Assembly: GCF_003286085.1 (NCBI RefSeq)
Contig: NW_020825330.1
Span: 62,001-126,000 of the forward strand
Length of the DNA stretch: 64,000 bases
Direction of reading: 5' to 3'
Source of the DNA: Drosophila persimilis
Lineage: Eukaryota; Arthropoda; Insecta; Diptera; Drosophilidae
The notes under the pieces were generated by a model. It was not told the DNA's origin, did not search any database, and saw only the letters and a list, made by a program, of their open reading frames with translations. The position numbers and the translations under genes were made by a program. Below are positions 1 to 13,414 of the stretch, piece by piece (position 1 is the first letter of the stretch; each line of letters opens with the position of its first letter).

Positions 1-2529
1 AGTGCCACTTGTGTGGACAGGCGTCCAGAACAGGGGCAGAGCGGCAAGAAATGTGGCAGTGAGACTCCAGCTCAGGCATCGGCATTGGTTTCGACCACCG
101 CAAAGGCCAAAACTGGGCCGAGTTGCCTCCTCTTACGGCTGTTTATCTTGCGTCTGTTTTGTTGATTTTACCGATTTCTCTCGCTTTGCCAACCACCAGC
201 AGCAGCACTCTCCTTGAGTCCTCTTTCTTTTGAGCCTTTGTTAATTTTTTTCCGTTGACGGCCATGGAAAATGTTATTTCGTTTTCCGCTGGTGCGGTGC
301 TGCTTTTACATCAGCCCGAGCTTAAAAATAAAAGTTAATTTTCGCTTGTCGCTCTAAGCCAATTAGTGTGTCTGCCCCACCCCCAAAAGAGGGGCGGGCA
401 GGTGGCGAAGAGGGAGTGGGAATCTTCAGCGAACCAGAAAATAATAGAAAAAACAGAAGCAGGAACGGAAGGAGCGAGGCAGAAAGGGATGTGGCGCATT
501 ACAGCATTATAAAAAATACATACAACAAAAAATGGCACAAACTAATTGAGAAAACAAAAGTTGGTCGAAAGTACAACCTTTATCTCTCGATTTATATAAT
601 TTTCGATATCTTCTTCTCATGGTCCAACTGTCTCTCTTCTTTTTTGGAAGGATATTTTTAAACTTATTTTATTGATCCCTTAAAATAAGTACGAGGCCCC
701 ACACCAAAAAATAAATCTTCTGAAAGAACTTTCGTTTATTACGGGACTCTCCTCCATCTGCATCTATCTCCATCTCCAGCATTCACCCCATCATCATCCA
801 ACCCATCATCGTACTCATCGTCATCATCCTTGGTTGATCTCAGGGCATAATGAAGCAACCGCAGGAGCAGCAACAGCAACAGCGTCAGCATTAGCATCAG
901 GCCGAGGCTAACCCAAAACCCATTTCCAACCAGCCCCAACAAGTCCCATACTATCCCATGCCTCCTTTCATCCTTCCCGGGGAAGAGAACAGAAGACCCA
1001 TCGATGCTCGAGGCATCTCTTGAGTTGATTTAGTTTGCCCTGCCACCTCGTGGGGTGGTGGAGGTATGTTGCGTTGCGAGAGGGACTAAAAAGTTTCCAA
1101 AAATATTTGCTTTTACCATTTTCTGGGGCTCCCAAAAACTTTGCTTATAAATTTCGATGATTGCAGAAGAGCGCGAGGCCAGACAGGCAGACATCTCCTC
1201 CAGCTCCAGCTGCCTAGAGTTGTATTTGTATTTTCATATTTGTTTAGGTGTGAGCAACAGCGAGAGGAGAGGTTTCCATAGAGCTAAAAGAAGGCCAAGG
1301 TGGGCCAGAGCGGGGGCAGAAAGTTCGAATTCGAAATGCTGATTTGAACTTGGGCCTGCAGCCTCAAAAATTTATCAGAGTGTGCCTTAACAAGTAGAGG
1401 GGACACATTATAATTGGTACCTGCTGTACGTATACCCGATGATATGTTTGTTCTCGATTACCGATTTTCTTCAGTAAAAACAGCAATTTCGTCAATTTAC
1501 GTATGTAATAAATAAACAACGACAATTGGCATGGAGACAATTGCGTAGGTACGTAATTGACACTCACAGAGAAAATGGCAGACAACGTCAACAAGTGCAT
1601 CGAGCATTTACATCTCCTTCATTTCTTCGCCTTGCATTCGAGTACGAGCCAAATATTCCGCTCATCCGAAAGTGCTGATTGTGGTGTCAGATGGTGTGTG
1701 TTGCGAGTCAGAAAAAGTGCAACTACCTAAAATTGAAACACCACCAGAACAATTGAATAGCTTGCTCATTGGCAGGGATCCAGATTCAAACCTGTCCATG
1801 CGCACATTGAGCATTCATGCTTCCAAATGACATTGTTTGGAGCAGCAGAAAATTCACAATTTAGCGGCAAATGATTTTCCAAGTCAGCTAGTATTCTATA
1901 AGTTTTAATACATTTCGTTCTTCCCGATACACTCTCTGTGAAGACCAAGTCCCTTTTCCCCCTTAAAAAACTAAATTGTCTGTCTATCTCTGACTGTCTC
2001 TTGTAGCCCTGTCCCCCTGCCCATTGTATCTCTTTCTCTTATCGCTGTATGCGAACTTTTCAAATAAATGTAAGGGCTGCTTGGGTTAAGGGAGAAGGGG
2101 GGTCGGTGGATGGGACCCTAGAAAACCTGGAATTTTACTTAAGTACGCACTGAAGTCACAACATGATAATGGAGATGGTTTCCCCACTTCCGTCTCTTTC
2201 TGTATCTCTATATTTTGCTTACCCTCAGTCACACTTGCCTTTCCTTTTTCACTTTCATTTCATTTCGTTTCGTTTCTATTTGACACACCTCGCCTCTCTC
2301 TACAGCATTTTAAGCCAATTCTTTGCGTTTTCGTTCATTTGTTATACCCTTATGGTCGTATTGCAATTGCAACCACATGCTTGAAATTCAGAAATGGAAG
2401 GCTTAAAAACTATTTAATTAAATATAATATCGGACATCAGACTGATTCTATTGAAACAATCTGGAACGACTGGGTGTTGACTGTAGCAACTGAGGGTAGC
2501 GACTGCAATAACATTTCTTCCTTCTGGCT
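1..2529. other. gene-free stretch, low complexity
   Basis: No open frame here has a convincing protein-like composition, splice structure or start context. The stretch is AT-rich DNA with short purine runs and pyrimidine runs such as the TCATCATCC-rich part near 790-830. It could be intergenic or an intron of a gene lying outside the window; the sequence alone does not decide. I see no tRNA, rRNA or transposase frame. Confidence 0.5.
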
Positions 2530-3287
2530 TTAATAATGATCCGATCTGATCTTGATTCAGTATTCTTCTAGATATGATCATTCTCTATGATTCTGCGTGG
2601 CAAAAATTTGGAATAAATTTGTTAAATTTTTGTTTTTTTTTGTCCGCGTGTGCCGTAACAGGATTCGGTTCTGCCGATCGTGAGCAGTAGAAGAGAACTT
2701 CGGGAGCCCCAATTTATGTGTATTCAAAAGTAAATCGGAAAACTTTTGTGAATGTGAAAAGCGGAGCCTGGATGAATAAAAATATCAATTGTATCAAATG
2801 TTAAATTTGTGAAATTGTGAAAAACTGGGTTCACATTATGCTAATCCTTCTCTGCATTCACATTATATGCGTTTATTCTTCTTTTATGCTTTTTCTTCTA
2901 TGTTTCTTTATTCTTCTTTAACGGGAACAAAAGCAGACACAAACAAGCAAATTTTGTTGCTCTAGCCTTAATAGGCTCTGAGATCTGTGGATGCCCACCT
3001 TTTCGTCCTTTGCGGGGGCGGAAGGGGGTGGGGCGAATTTTTTGAAATACACTTGTGCAGGTTTCATATCAGAGGAGTGTGGATATTAAATTTGGTTGCT
3101 CTTGCTCTTACAGTCTCTGAGCACTGGGCGCTCATAGGGACGGAGAGACGGACGGACGGACAGGGCTCAATCGACTCAGCTATGTATACTTTATGGGGCC
3201 GGAAACGATTCCTTCTGGACGTTACACACATCCATTTTCACCACAATTCTAATATACCCCTATACTCATTTCGAGTATCGGGTATAA
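2530..3287 (-). mobile_element. DINE-1/INE-1-like Helitron-related element, decayed copy
   Basis: In reverse orientation the right end reads as the family 5' end (TTATACCCGATACTCGAAAT, then the ACGTCCAGAAGGAATCGTTT block), followed by the CAAAGGACGAAAA block. A GACGGACGGACGGACAG run at about 3140-3165 is the complement of the GTCY proto-microsatellite known from mini-me/DINE-1 elements. The same blocks occur in the copies at 35.5, 36.8 and 50.8 kb. The middle (about 2600-2940) does not match the other copies and may be an insertion. A further TTATACCC motif near 2340 could be the far end. It has no coding capacity, as expected for this non-autonomous family. Confidence 0.75.
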
Positions 3288-5288
3288 CAAAGCACCCATA
3301 TATGTCATCGGGGGTAGTGACGCTGTCATCGATGTGTCGGCAGATGTATCATCGATGGCCCGTACTTCGGGGTAAGAAAAACTTATTTTTATGTTCAAAA
3401 GCAAACTTTAAAAATGTGTGTTTTACTATGCTTTTACGAAGCTTATCTAAATTTGATAAAATGACTCGGATGACTCTATAGTACCGGTATATGTACATAT
3501 GTAATTGCAATAGGCGGAACGGATCCTGCAACAGTATCAACAATTACTCTCCCCGAGGCTAGAGTTTCTTTCGAGCGATTTCTATTCTTGCTCTATCCGC
3601 TGCCTGCGCTTGTGTGCGCCTTCTCCTTCTCCTGCTCCTATTTTTCCTTTCGTATCTTTCTTCTCTCCCGCCCCCTCCTACTTTATCTATGGCACTGTAT
3701 TGCTTGAATACTCCGTTAAGTTGAGTTTGTGTATCTGTTACGCGAGTTTCTATTTCTCATTGCCTTCTGTATCGTGTATCTTTTCCGAGTGTCGCCGAGT
3801 GTGCGTCTGTCTCTGTCTCGCTCTGTGTGTGTGTGTATTTGTGTTCAAGTGTGTGTGAGATGAAGCAACGACATTGCCAAAGTTATTTCATAAGTTGTTG
3901 CCACAGCAGCAAACACATCCATGGGAGTGGCGGTGGCGGCGGCCTGGGTTTGGGTTTGCGGATTTAGTGGATTCTCCTCTGATAAAATTTTGCTCGAGGG
4001 CAAACACACACAAAAAGGTGTGGACACAAGACGGTAAGGGGAGAGGGGGGCAAGCCGCGTCAGTTGCCTTGTTAAAAAGGCAGAACGAGACAGTTTGGCA
4101 TGCCCATTGTTGATTGGGAGAGCGACTAACTGTAAGCAACGACACGCAAAAGGCGCAACAGGCAGCCAAAAAGGAGGGAACGAAAAAAAATCTCTTACTA
4201 AATAAAGAAGGACAGATCCAGTGATGGGAGAAACTGCGGGGGCCGGTGACTGTGTACGTGTCACAGCTTGTTGCTTTGCCAACTTTTTTCTGCTTCTTCT
4301 TATCCTGCTTCTCTTTTACTTTCATATGACAGAAGAGGAGAGATTGAAAGAGAGAGGGAGAAACGAACGAGAGATTTCGGGACTGGATACGCTGCACAAA
4401 AAGAGAAATGTGAAAAAAATACAATAAACAGAAGAAAGAAAGAAAGGAAAAAGGAAAGAAAAACGAATTTTTGATGGATTGCCCAAATGGCGAAAATTAG
4501 ACAGGAAGGACCAAGAGAGAGAGAAAGAGTGACATGTGGACTGTGGAATGTAATTGCTGGAGTATCGGATTAACGGTCCTCATTCTCACTCTGTCTCTTC
4601 CTCCCCCCGTTCAACCCTATCACACCATGTGTCGAAGGACAGCAACAAAAAAATAAGAAAGATATTCTATTGAAGGGGCTAGGCTATTAATACCCTTTTA
4701 GATCTATTTAGTTCTAAGAGAAGCTCTATGATTTTGGAATGCTGTCGGTTTCGAAGGAACTGTTAACTTCCAAAACATATGAATTTGCTTACATTGAAAT
4801 ATATTAAAAATACACTCTGAAGCGTCGGAATACGTTTCCTTTTTTGCATTGCAAACATCTAATCAAATTATGAATGCACTTCTCTGCAAGGGTATCCCAA
4901 TGTCGTTGTCTTGCCACAAAACTGCAGGAGCAGCAAAAAGAGCTGCAGTAGCAATACCGACGGCAGGAGCAGTTTCTCATTACCCCCTATCACGCTGTCC
5001 CCTCCCGCCATTCAGCAGACCGCCTGTCAAATAGCTGTCAAATTTGAGCTCAAATTAAACGGAAGCCGGTGGTCAGATGGACAGTACATGGAAAAGAAGG
5101 GGAGGGGAGCCTAACCACACGGTCTGGCAATTATTCCGTTTTGCATGGGAGTCCTGTTCCGCCCCCCCGGGCAGTGCGTGGATTCCATTTAATCGCATTA
5201 GGGCACCTAACCCCAACGGGCCATAAATTGTGTTTAAACATGTGCATTCGACCGCAGAAGCAGAGGCCAGGCTTCTATTACTCTCTCG

Positions 5289-5319
<31 letters not shown>

Positions 5320-8077
5320 TACCCTCGAAACTCCCTCTCCCTCTTCTGTGTCACTGTGCTTTAATTAGAACGTGGCAGAAATCAGTGCACCCGTTTTCTC
5401 TAGCAAACGCTCTCCCCGGTCACACGCCGTGTCATTTAAGTGTTTGCTTTTTTTTTCTTCAAGTGCAAGATGGCAAAGTGTATACATGCATACATACATA
5501 TGTACATATGTATATGTACGTATGTTATAAAAGGTGGGTCGTTGCCAGATTTTTGGATGTATGTACCCCCGCGACGCGTCAATGCGTGACACAATGAGAG
5601 CAAGAAAGAGGATAAAACTGAGGATAGTGGAAATACCTCACCTTATAGAAGAGCTCCTTGCGCACGACGGCGTCACGACGTCTGCCGGGAAGAAAGGAGA
5701 GCAAAGTGGAATGGAAATGTGCTGTTGGGATGAGTACGGAGTGTTTTAAAGAGGTAGCGGGAGAGCAAAGAAAAACGACACCCTGCTGTGCTAATGTGAG
5801 AGTGGTGTGTGTGAAAGTGGCCTTCATTTATCGCGTTTCTTTAATGCGTGCCGGCACCTCTCGGGAGGGTCGCGCGAGGGTCGCTCCAGCCGTGGCGAAA
5901 TTCTCTGCTTAAAAGCTCTCTGCTAGTGCCGGAGCACACCTCGTGCTTTTCTCTCTCTGTCACTCTTTATATTTATTCCCGTTATGTAAGGTTTATACAT
6001 GCAATTTTTATGCGCCACCTGCCAGAGCTTAGGCACTACTTCGCCCCCAGACCCCTCTACTTCCTCCGCGCTTGCACAAATAATTGCAACATATTAATAC
6101 GTCTGCGGCCAAGACCCCTAAAGACGCTCAACCACGCCCACACCTGTAACGGCGCTTTCAATTTGTGGCAAGCAGTTAATAGCCTCCCCGCCCCTTCCCC
6201 AAGAAGATGCTGTGAAAATGGGAAATTGGGGAATGAGGAAAGAGAGAGAGCCATAAAAAGAAGAAGGGAGGGTAAGCCAAAAGAAGGAATACGATAAAAG
6301 AAATCGCTTGAAATTGAACAAGTTTTTCCTGGCCCAAGCCAAGAATACAAAGCCAGAGCATCTAGCAGGGAAAGGGACCCCGTCCCCGCTTGAGTTTAAA
6401 ATGAGCTTATTGGCTTTTAGAAGCTTCCTCCGCTAAACCACCCACCCCATCCATTCACATCCCCTTGCATTGTCCCGAAAAAAAACAACAGGATAGAAGA
6501 CCAGTTCGATAACTGAAGATTTATATACTCTTGCACATATTGTCATTCGATTTGGATCCAATGATCTGATAATCCAGATACTGATCATGAATATCCGTAA
6601 CCTATGACATACATCTGTGACTGAAACCATAATACCCGCTAGAAGGGCATGCCGACAGAGAGAAAGTAACGCTTGGCTACAAATTTTGACGAGCTCAGCA
6701 ATCTGAGCACGCATATGGCAGATGCCAGAGGTATATTGAAGCAAGAGCGAGGGCAAAGTAGTGGCAGAGGCAGGTGCCAGAATTGGATGGATCCAGACCC
6801 AGTGCCAGGAATGGCAGGCAACATTGCATGGGCATGGCCCGAACACGTAGCTGGCCGCCTCACGTCACGTTATCCGTAACGTAATGAGATTTTGCGGCAG
6901 AATTGTGCATTGCGGCAACGCTTCATGCCACTGCCACCGCCCGTGTCCGCATCCACCTCCCTGACCATGATAAACCGCTACGATGCATGGCTTGGCATCT
7001 TCACTCCGCTCGAAGATAGAAGTGTTGTTAACTAGCTAACTACTAAGGTACATACATACATCCTCATAACTGACTATACTACTTAGTGTACTTTACATCA
7101 CTTTTTGTTGGAGTATTTACAGTATCTCGAGCATTAGTAGTACACTGCATTACCTTACGTTACATTACCACATTACTTTACGTGGGATGAAAGCTCTATT
7201 TCCATGAACGTTTTCAATAAAATTTTTCCACCGTAATGACTTACATTCGCTTTCAGTACCCCCAGGCAGTGCTGTGAATTTACTCAGCGCTAATGCGCTC
7301 AGCCCCAGACTAAAGTTAAAGCCTAATTACGTTAAAGCCAAAAGACGTTGACTAAGTAGCTGAGCGCCAGACGGAGACAGTAGACACGAGATAGGAATGG
7401 AAATGGAGACGGAGACAAAATCCTGACCATCTTCTGGCAGACACCTTGTCCAAGTGGCCAGGCCACAGAAAGACTGGGCGACAGACAGTGAGAACTTATT
7501 CCCGCCCGCGTCATAGGGCAAGAATGAAGGGGCAGGAAAAAGGACAGGATGAGAAGAGCTTGCCATAAATTTATATCTGTCGGCAAATCTTGGCCCCAAC
7601 TACGGCTTCGGGGCGGTGGCGGCGAAAACGTATCTGTTTATGCCTTGCTTCAGTTGTTGTTCTGGATGTTGGTAGAATACTAGGAGAGTATTGTTGGTCT
7701 GTGGCATTGTTTGCTGTTGGTGTCTCCTTGGCATTGTTTCTGGATTGGCATTGTCACTGCCGTCGCCAGTGCCGTTGTCGTTCCCGTCCTTGTTGGTCTT
7801 CCACGTTAATTGTTTCACGTTTAAACTGCTGTGTCCGGAATCCGCACTCCGGCTTCGGATTGGCAATGGCAATGGAGTCGAATGAGACTGGAATAGTAAG
7901 GCATAGCACTGGGACTGGGACTGAAAGTGAGGGTGCGGATAAGACGGGGAGCTCTATTAGTTTTAATTAAGCAGCTGAGCTGAGCTGAGCGTCTGAGCTA
8001 ACTAATTATAGTGAATGTATAGATAGATTTACACTGCGGAGAAAAAATGCTACATCCGAAGCTTATTTTTCGAAAAT
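3288..8077. other. gene-free stretch
   Basis: No supported gene. It contains a CT microsatellite (about 5290-5313), GTACATATG-type AT-rich words near 5490-5520 and 11-mer purine tracts around 4430-4460. A short pair of GGGTAT-type ends around 4688-4899 may be an old eroded element. Several frames of 60-180 codons exist, but they overlap on both strands, begin without Kozak context and are built from simple sequence. Confidence 0.5.
5290..5313. repeat. (CT)n microsatellite
   Basis: An uninterrupted run of about 12 CT units. On the X such GA/CT runs can bind GAGA factor or CLAMP, but nothing else here points to that. Confidence 0.9.
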
Positions 8078-8196
8078 GAATATATACATATCTTTAAATG
8101 GGATTGCAAACAGGAAACTCTTGAATGAGTTTAAATAGATACATATAACAATATTTTAAGCTTTTAGTTCGGGAATATGTGTTGGATATTTTTTAA
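8078..8196 (+). repeat. 119-bp repeat, arm 1 of an inverted pair
   Basis: This segment is almost exactly the reverse complement of 9066-9184, with about two mismatches in 119 bp read by eye. It encodes nothing obvious and I see no terminal inverted repeats. The second copy lies inside a DINE-1 element, so the unit appears able to move or be copied by itself. Confidence 0.85.
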
Positions 8197-9009
8197 GGTT
8201 GGTATTCTCCTCCAATGAGTGTTTTGAATGCTGAGTTCATTATGGACTATTAATCTCGAGTACACTGCTCTTGCTCCCAGATCTTAGACGGAAAGATTTT
8301 CGCCCAGTGTCTAAACGGAGAGCGGGCGATTCCCTGTCCATCCCATCCTGTCCAGTTTTAATCATTATAATTAATGTGCGCTTGTTAATAACAATTAAAT
8401 GCGCTTTTTTTCTCCGTTCTTCCACTTGTTTGGTTCCTTGTGTTCCAATTCCAGCATCTTGGCGTTGAGCCGGGTCTGGTACTGGGACTTGGCTTTGGGA
8501 TTGGGATTGGGTTTGGCATTGCCTGGCAACCCTGGCAGCACAATTAAGTATTAAATCAATACAATTAAAGCCTTGGACTTGAATTAACGCAAGTTTCATT
8601 TCATTTCATTTGGAATTTGGGATTTGGAAGGGCAAGATGGTGGGAAGGACGAGACAAAGGCAAACGGTCATATAAAAATAAACACAAAACAAAGAAATAT
8701 TTCGAGAAGCACAAAAAAACAGAGCATACAAAAAGAGAGAAGAGAAAACTCCGTAGTGGTCGGCGACTGAAGGAAAGTCGACGAGACGACACTCTGTTCC
8801 TTGGAAGACTGATGTACCGACGATATAAATCGCATTCATGTTTATAAATCGACAGTAAATGGCTAAAAGCAACTCTGATGTTTCTGCAGGCCCTTCCAAA
8901 AGCGATATGGGCGGATAGAGAGAATAAGGGAATGGCGATCGATGATTCATCGAGGAAATGAGAGGTGTGTACGGGTAGAAGAGCAAAGCAGCTTGTGTTG
9001 ATTTTCTTT

Positions 9010-9669
9010 TTATACCCGATACTGAAAGAGTATATGGGTGTTTTAGATTTGCGATGAAAATGGATTTAAAAAATATCCAACACATATTCCCGAACTAAAA
9101 GCTTAAAATATTGTTATATTTATCTATTTAAACTCATTCAAGAGTTTCCTGTTTGCAATCGCATTTAAAGATATGTATATATTCATTTGTAGGCCCCAGA
9201 TTAAAGAATCTCCGACCCCATAAAGTTTATATATTCTTAATCAGCTTTAATAGACGAGGCGATATAGCTGGGCCTGTCTTTCTGAATGAGCGCCTAGGTC
9301 TCAAAGAGTATTGTGGCTAGAGCAAACAATTTTATGCAGTGGCGGAAGGGACCAAGATAAAACGGCTGCTGTTATTGTAAGGATACAAGAAAAGAGATAG
9401 ATGTAAACAAAATTGTAAGAAATATAGAAACAGATCAAATCTAATATGATATAATATGTATACAAATCTCCCAAACGACTCGAGCGATTTTTATGGAATA
9501 ATTTATTTGTCCACAAATCAATTTGTCCCTTTTTCCAACAGCGATACTACATATAAAATATATTGTATAAAATACAATAAGCTCACATACATACATATAT
9601 ACTGACTGAGTATCGGGTATAAAGGTAGTGCCGCGGCCCTTTCCACGGCTGACAACGTTCTCGCTCGTT
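9010..9669 (+). mobile_element. DINE-1/INE-1-like element with nested insertion
   Basis: It begins TTTATACCCGATACTGAAAG and runs through the CCGACCCCATAAAGT block and a GCGCCTAGGTCTCAAAGA block. It reaches the inner 3' palindrome AGTATCGGGTATAAA near 9610 and closes with an eroded CAACGTTC..CTCGTT motif shared with the copies ending at 37282 and 51826. At 9066-9184 the element is interrupted, just after its GAAAATGGA motif, by the 119-bp repeat. Confidence 0.75.
9066..9184 (-). repeat. 119-bp repeat, arm 2, nested in DINE-1
   Basis: Reverse complement of 8078-8196. It lies between the GAAAATGGA motif and the CTCCGACCCC motif of the host DINE-1, where intact copies carry the ACGTCCAGAAGGAATCG block, so it inserted after or together with the loss of that block. 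Confidence 0.85.
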
Positions 9670-12600
9670 ATGTCAAAGGAAGAAAGCTACAGCGCAAGAG
9701 AGAGCGCAATGCGAAAGCTGGATTAAAACTTTTTCTAGGAACCAAAATTTAAGCCACACACAAGGATCCCATGCCGCTCTTCCCTTCCCTCCACTTCTGC
9801 TCCATCATCTTTGGCAACTAAATCCCCAGTGCGCGTCCCGCCTTTTATGACAAGCGATGTGGGCTTGGTGTCCAGGGTCTGGTGGGGAAGGAAAAATAAA
9901 CGCAAATAAACGCACGTATTTCACAACTTTGCGCCACTTTCATTTTCATTTTGGCATTCCGCTTTTTTTTACCCCCTCTCAACCACTGCCAATAACAATG
10001 TTTGTGTTAGTAGCTGTCCTTTTTTCTACTCTTCGCTTCTCTGTTAGCTCTTTCTTGTGGCCTGCTCAATGGCGGCTAGAGCGGGAACGAAATTTCGCTG
10101 CTAATGGAAAATAGTAATTACAATAATTTCCTTCTCTGTTTTTCTCGCTGTCCGCCGCCTTTTTGCATTATTTATTTGATTCCAGGTGAAAAAGGAAAAG
10201 GCGAGACAACAAACCTACTCCTATAACATAACCTATAACCTATAACATTATGAATAACGGACTCTCGTCGAAGATAGAGCGGGACGACGCGACGGAACTG
10301 TTCGTTTTAACTGTTGCTTCCTCACTGGGAGAAATACGTAGACGACGATTGAGTGTGTGGAAATGTATCGTAATTTAAGATTAAATTTTAGCTTACTGGA
10401 CACTTTAGCCTCGGCCTCTTCCTTCTTATGTTCTCTCTGCTTTTCCTGGGCTTATGCTATATTTTATTACTTTTAGTTATTTACTTTTTGCTTTGCTATG
10501 CTTCTCTCCTGAGGGGGAAAGAAGGAGAGAAAGAAAGAACGTTTAACGGGCAATTAATTCTTGGGAATCGAACGAACGACGGGAATGCTTTGATGCAGCT
10601 CCGCAGCGCTTTGGGCGCAAAGGAATGCAAGCCGGAATTGCGACGCCGGAAGGCGGATGGCAGAAGGCGGATGGCCGAAGGCAGATGAGAAAACTAGACT
10701 GTTGAAAGGTACAGTCTGCACTATTAAGTCTATGGTCTGTATGCACAACGCCGGTGATTGTGGGCAATTCTTTGGGCAACATTGCTCGAAAAATGTAATA
10801 AATTACGATTCGATAAATTCGAAATTCGATGGCGCATTGCAACGATAATCAATTGGCGTACAAACTCACGGGTTGGTTATTAATTTGTCAAAGTCAAACC
10901 AAACATGAAATATGAAATCCAACCCGAACAGAGTCACTTCGTGCGTCCGAATACCATATACCCATACGCCCCGAGGGCGATAAATACAAAATATTAAACT
11001 GGAAAACGCTGCGAAAATATCATCCTCAAAATGGCATCCTCCCCCGCAATCAATTGAGAATGGATATGATTGCAAAAAACAAATGAACAAACAAAGAAAC
11101 AATTTATATGACAGTTCTGTGGGAGGTTCAAAAGGACAGAAAGTTATAGCGGTAATATACGGAGGGAGTGGGAATGTGTATGTGCCGTGTCGTACATATT
11201 AATTCCAATTTGCAACTCAATAATCGCCCCATTCCCGGAGCAATAAACTCAGTCAGAAATCCCAGCAACGGCAAATAATTCTCCGTCTACGTCCCTCTCC
11301 GGAGTTTATGCATACATATATGTATGTATACTTTTCTCAATTAAACTAAAGCGGAGGAATCTTTGTACATTTCCTGTCTAACCCCACCGGGAGACCCGTG
11401 GCACCCGTAACACCATAATGCCGAAAAAAATAGACAAGAACAACAATAAGAACAGAGCGGGACTGGAGCGATGCAATCAAATTTATGATTCTTCATGGAT
11501 TTTACTTTCTTGTCACTTCGCATTTACCCGTAATTTATGCGCTAATAAAAATCGTAAAAAAAAAAATTTAAAAAAAGTACGAGTACGTTTAGAACATGGC
11601 TTGGCTTCACGGTTCACGGTTTCAATATTTGACATCACAGGGGAAAGAAGCAGCAGTTTATTTCACAGCATTTTTTACGCTCACTTTTTAGGTGTTGGAA
11701 CAGAAAAAAAATAGGAAATGGTTGAGCAAAAAACACACAGTTTTACAAAACATTTAGAGGCTGCATTTTTTATTACTATTTCGAGTCGATATATTAGTCT
11801 CGACTCGTCTCAAACAACACTTTTTTGCAAGAAGAAATTCGATTTACCTATAGTGCCGGAAACTCGGTGAATTTATGGTATTTTAGGTTGATTGTCGCTC
11901 GATTTTCAGTTTTCGATTTTATTGGGCCGATTCTCAGTTATTTTCGTGGAGTTTTTAGGATGTTTTGGTTCGTCATACAGCGTCTCCGGATTCGGTAGCA
12001 GAGTCCAACTGGTTGTCGCGGTGCTGTTCAAAGCAGTGGTGGATGGATGCGTCGGAGCAGTAGCACAGGAGAGCCAGTGCCGTTATTGTGGCCAGCAGCA
12101 AGGACGATGAACACGAGAATGAAAGACCCGAATGACGTACGATGGCTACCATGGCAGCAGCAGCAGGCAGCAAGCAGCAGAAGCAGCAGCAGCAGAGCCG
12201 ACGACCCACGAGGACCGCATCGGTCTCAATCTGGATGAAGAGTGGAGCTTGTGAAAGGGGGTGAGGTGGTTCGTTTTCGCTTTCACTAGTGCCTTTTGTC
12301 TTGGCTTTATAGCAAGATATATCGAATCGAATGGTAAGGCCAGCCGGGTTTCATTGATATCATCCATTCATACGTATGCCTGGCTGCCCCACCCAACCAA
12401 CTTGTGCCTTAGCAGGTCTACTACCAACACACACTGTCACTTTTCTTCGTGCGAGTAAAAGTGCCGCTACGACTGAGGAAAGCTCCCGCTGGGCGGCGCC
12501 ACCAATTAGAATATTTCTCGCAAATTAAGCAAACACGAAAAATCTAGCCAAAGTAAATAAAAGTTGGCAGCGCACTTTAATAAAGTTGACCACACCCCAC

Positions 12601-13040
12601 GCCCACACACACACACACATGGGTTAGAGGGACGTAGGCGGTAGATGGAGATGAAGGGTTTTTCATTAAGCAGATTTTGGAATTTTGCGCTTTGGGTCAA
12701 CAAAAGTTTCAGCTCTTTGTTTTTCTTCTCTATGTTTTTTTAGATGAGCCTGTGAAGGGAGGAGGGGGAGCAGGGTGGACAGAGTGTATGCCTCAGGTGA
12801 GCGAAAGCTGGGAAAGTTTTCAATTTAAATGCAGATACCACCCGAGAGAGAGACAGCAGAGAAAACGGGAGAACTAAAGAGCTCTCTTGATCGAGAAAAG
12901 AGGATCGAGAAAAGTTTTTTCCGTGGAAAGTGGAAGTGAAGCTAAAGCGGCAAGGGCCGCGGGGCTCTACTTTCAGCTACCACATCCAGAGATCAAATAA
13001 ATTTCTGTGGACTGCGGCGAGCTTACCCCGGCCGTAGCGT
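9670..13040. other. gene-free stretch with CAG-rich tract
   Basis: No supported gene. There is a CAG/GCAG-rich simple tract at about 12150-12200 and a short CA run near 12605-12620. Long purine-rich pieces such as 12880-12960 resemble 5' flanking DNA of the next gene, but no promoter motif can be fixed. Confidence 0.45.
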
Positions 13041-13049
13041 CGTTACACC

Positions 13050-13275
13050 GGTATTCAGTATTGCGAAATTGTGAAAAACACTTGTAGCAGTTATCGGAGT
13101 CTGGATAAAAAAAAATTATTTTTTCTAGCTCTTATAGTTTCTGAGAACTGGGCGTCAATCACGACGGACGGACAGACAGAATTTGTAGACTTAGTGGGAT
13201 CCGAAAGTCTTGCTTCTGGGTAAATCATAAATCTAAATCGAATATACCCATAAACTCTTTGAGAATCGGGTATAA
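13050..13275 (-). mobile_element. short eroded DINE-1/INE-1-like copy
   Basis: It carries the family 5' palindrome in reverse (TTTGAGAATCGGGTATAAA at the right edge), a GACGGACGGACAGACAGA run and the GCTCTTATAGTTTCTGAGA block. Diagnostic words match the larger copies, but the body is shortened to about 225 bp and diverged. It ends about 140 bp before the allantoinase-family start codon, so it probably overlaps that gene's promoter or 5' UTR. Confidence 0.65.
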
Positions 13276-13414
13276 ATATAGCAGAACAGAGTATAGAAGA
13301 GGCGGCAAAACCATTATCAGAGAGTGTTTTCTCCGATCGCATCCCCAAAATAGAACAAAGAGTGGAGAAGCGACCGTCAGCAGAACGCTCCATCAGTGTG
13401 GATCTGATTTTATA

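Noticed and set aside
4688-4899. Possible old DINE-like pair of GGGTAT ends
   Set aside because: Only short terminal words match; none of the family's internal blocks is present.
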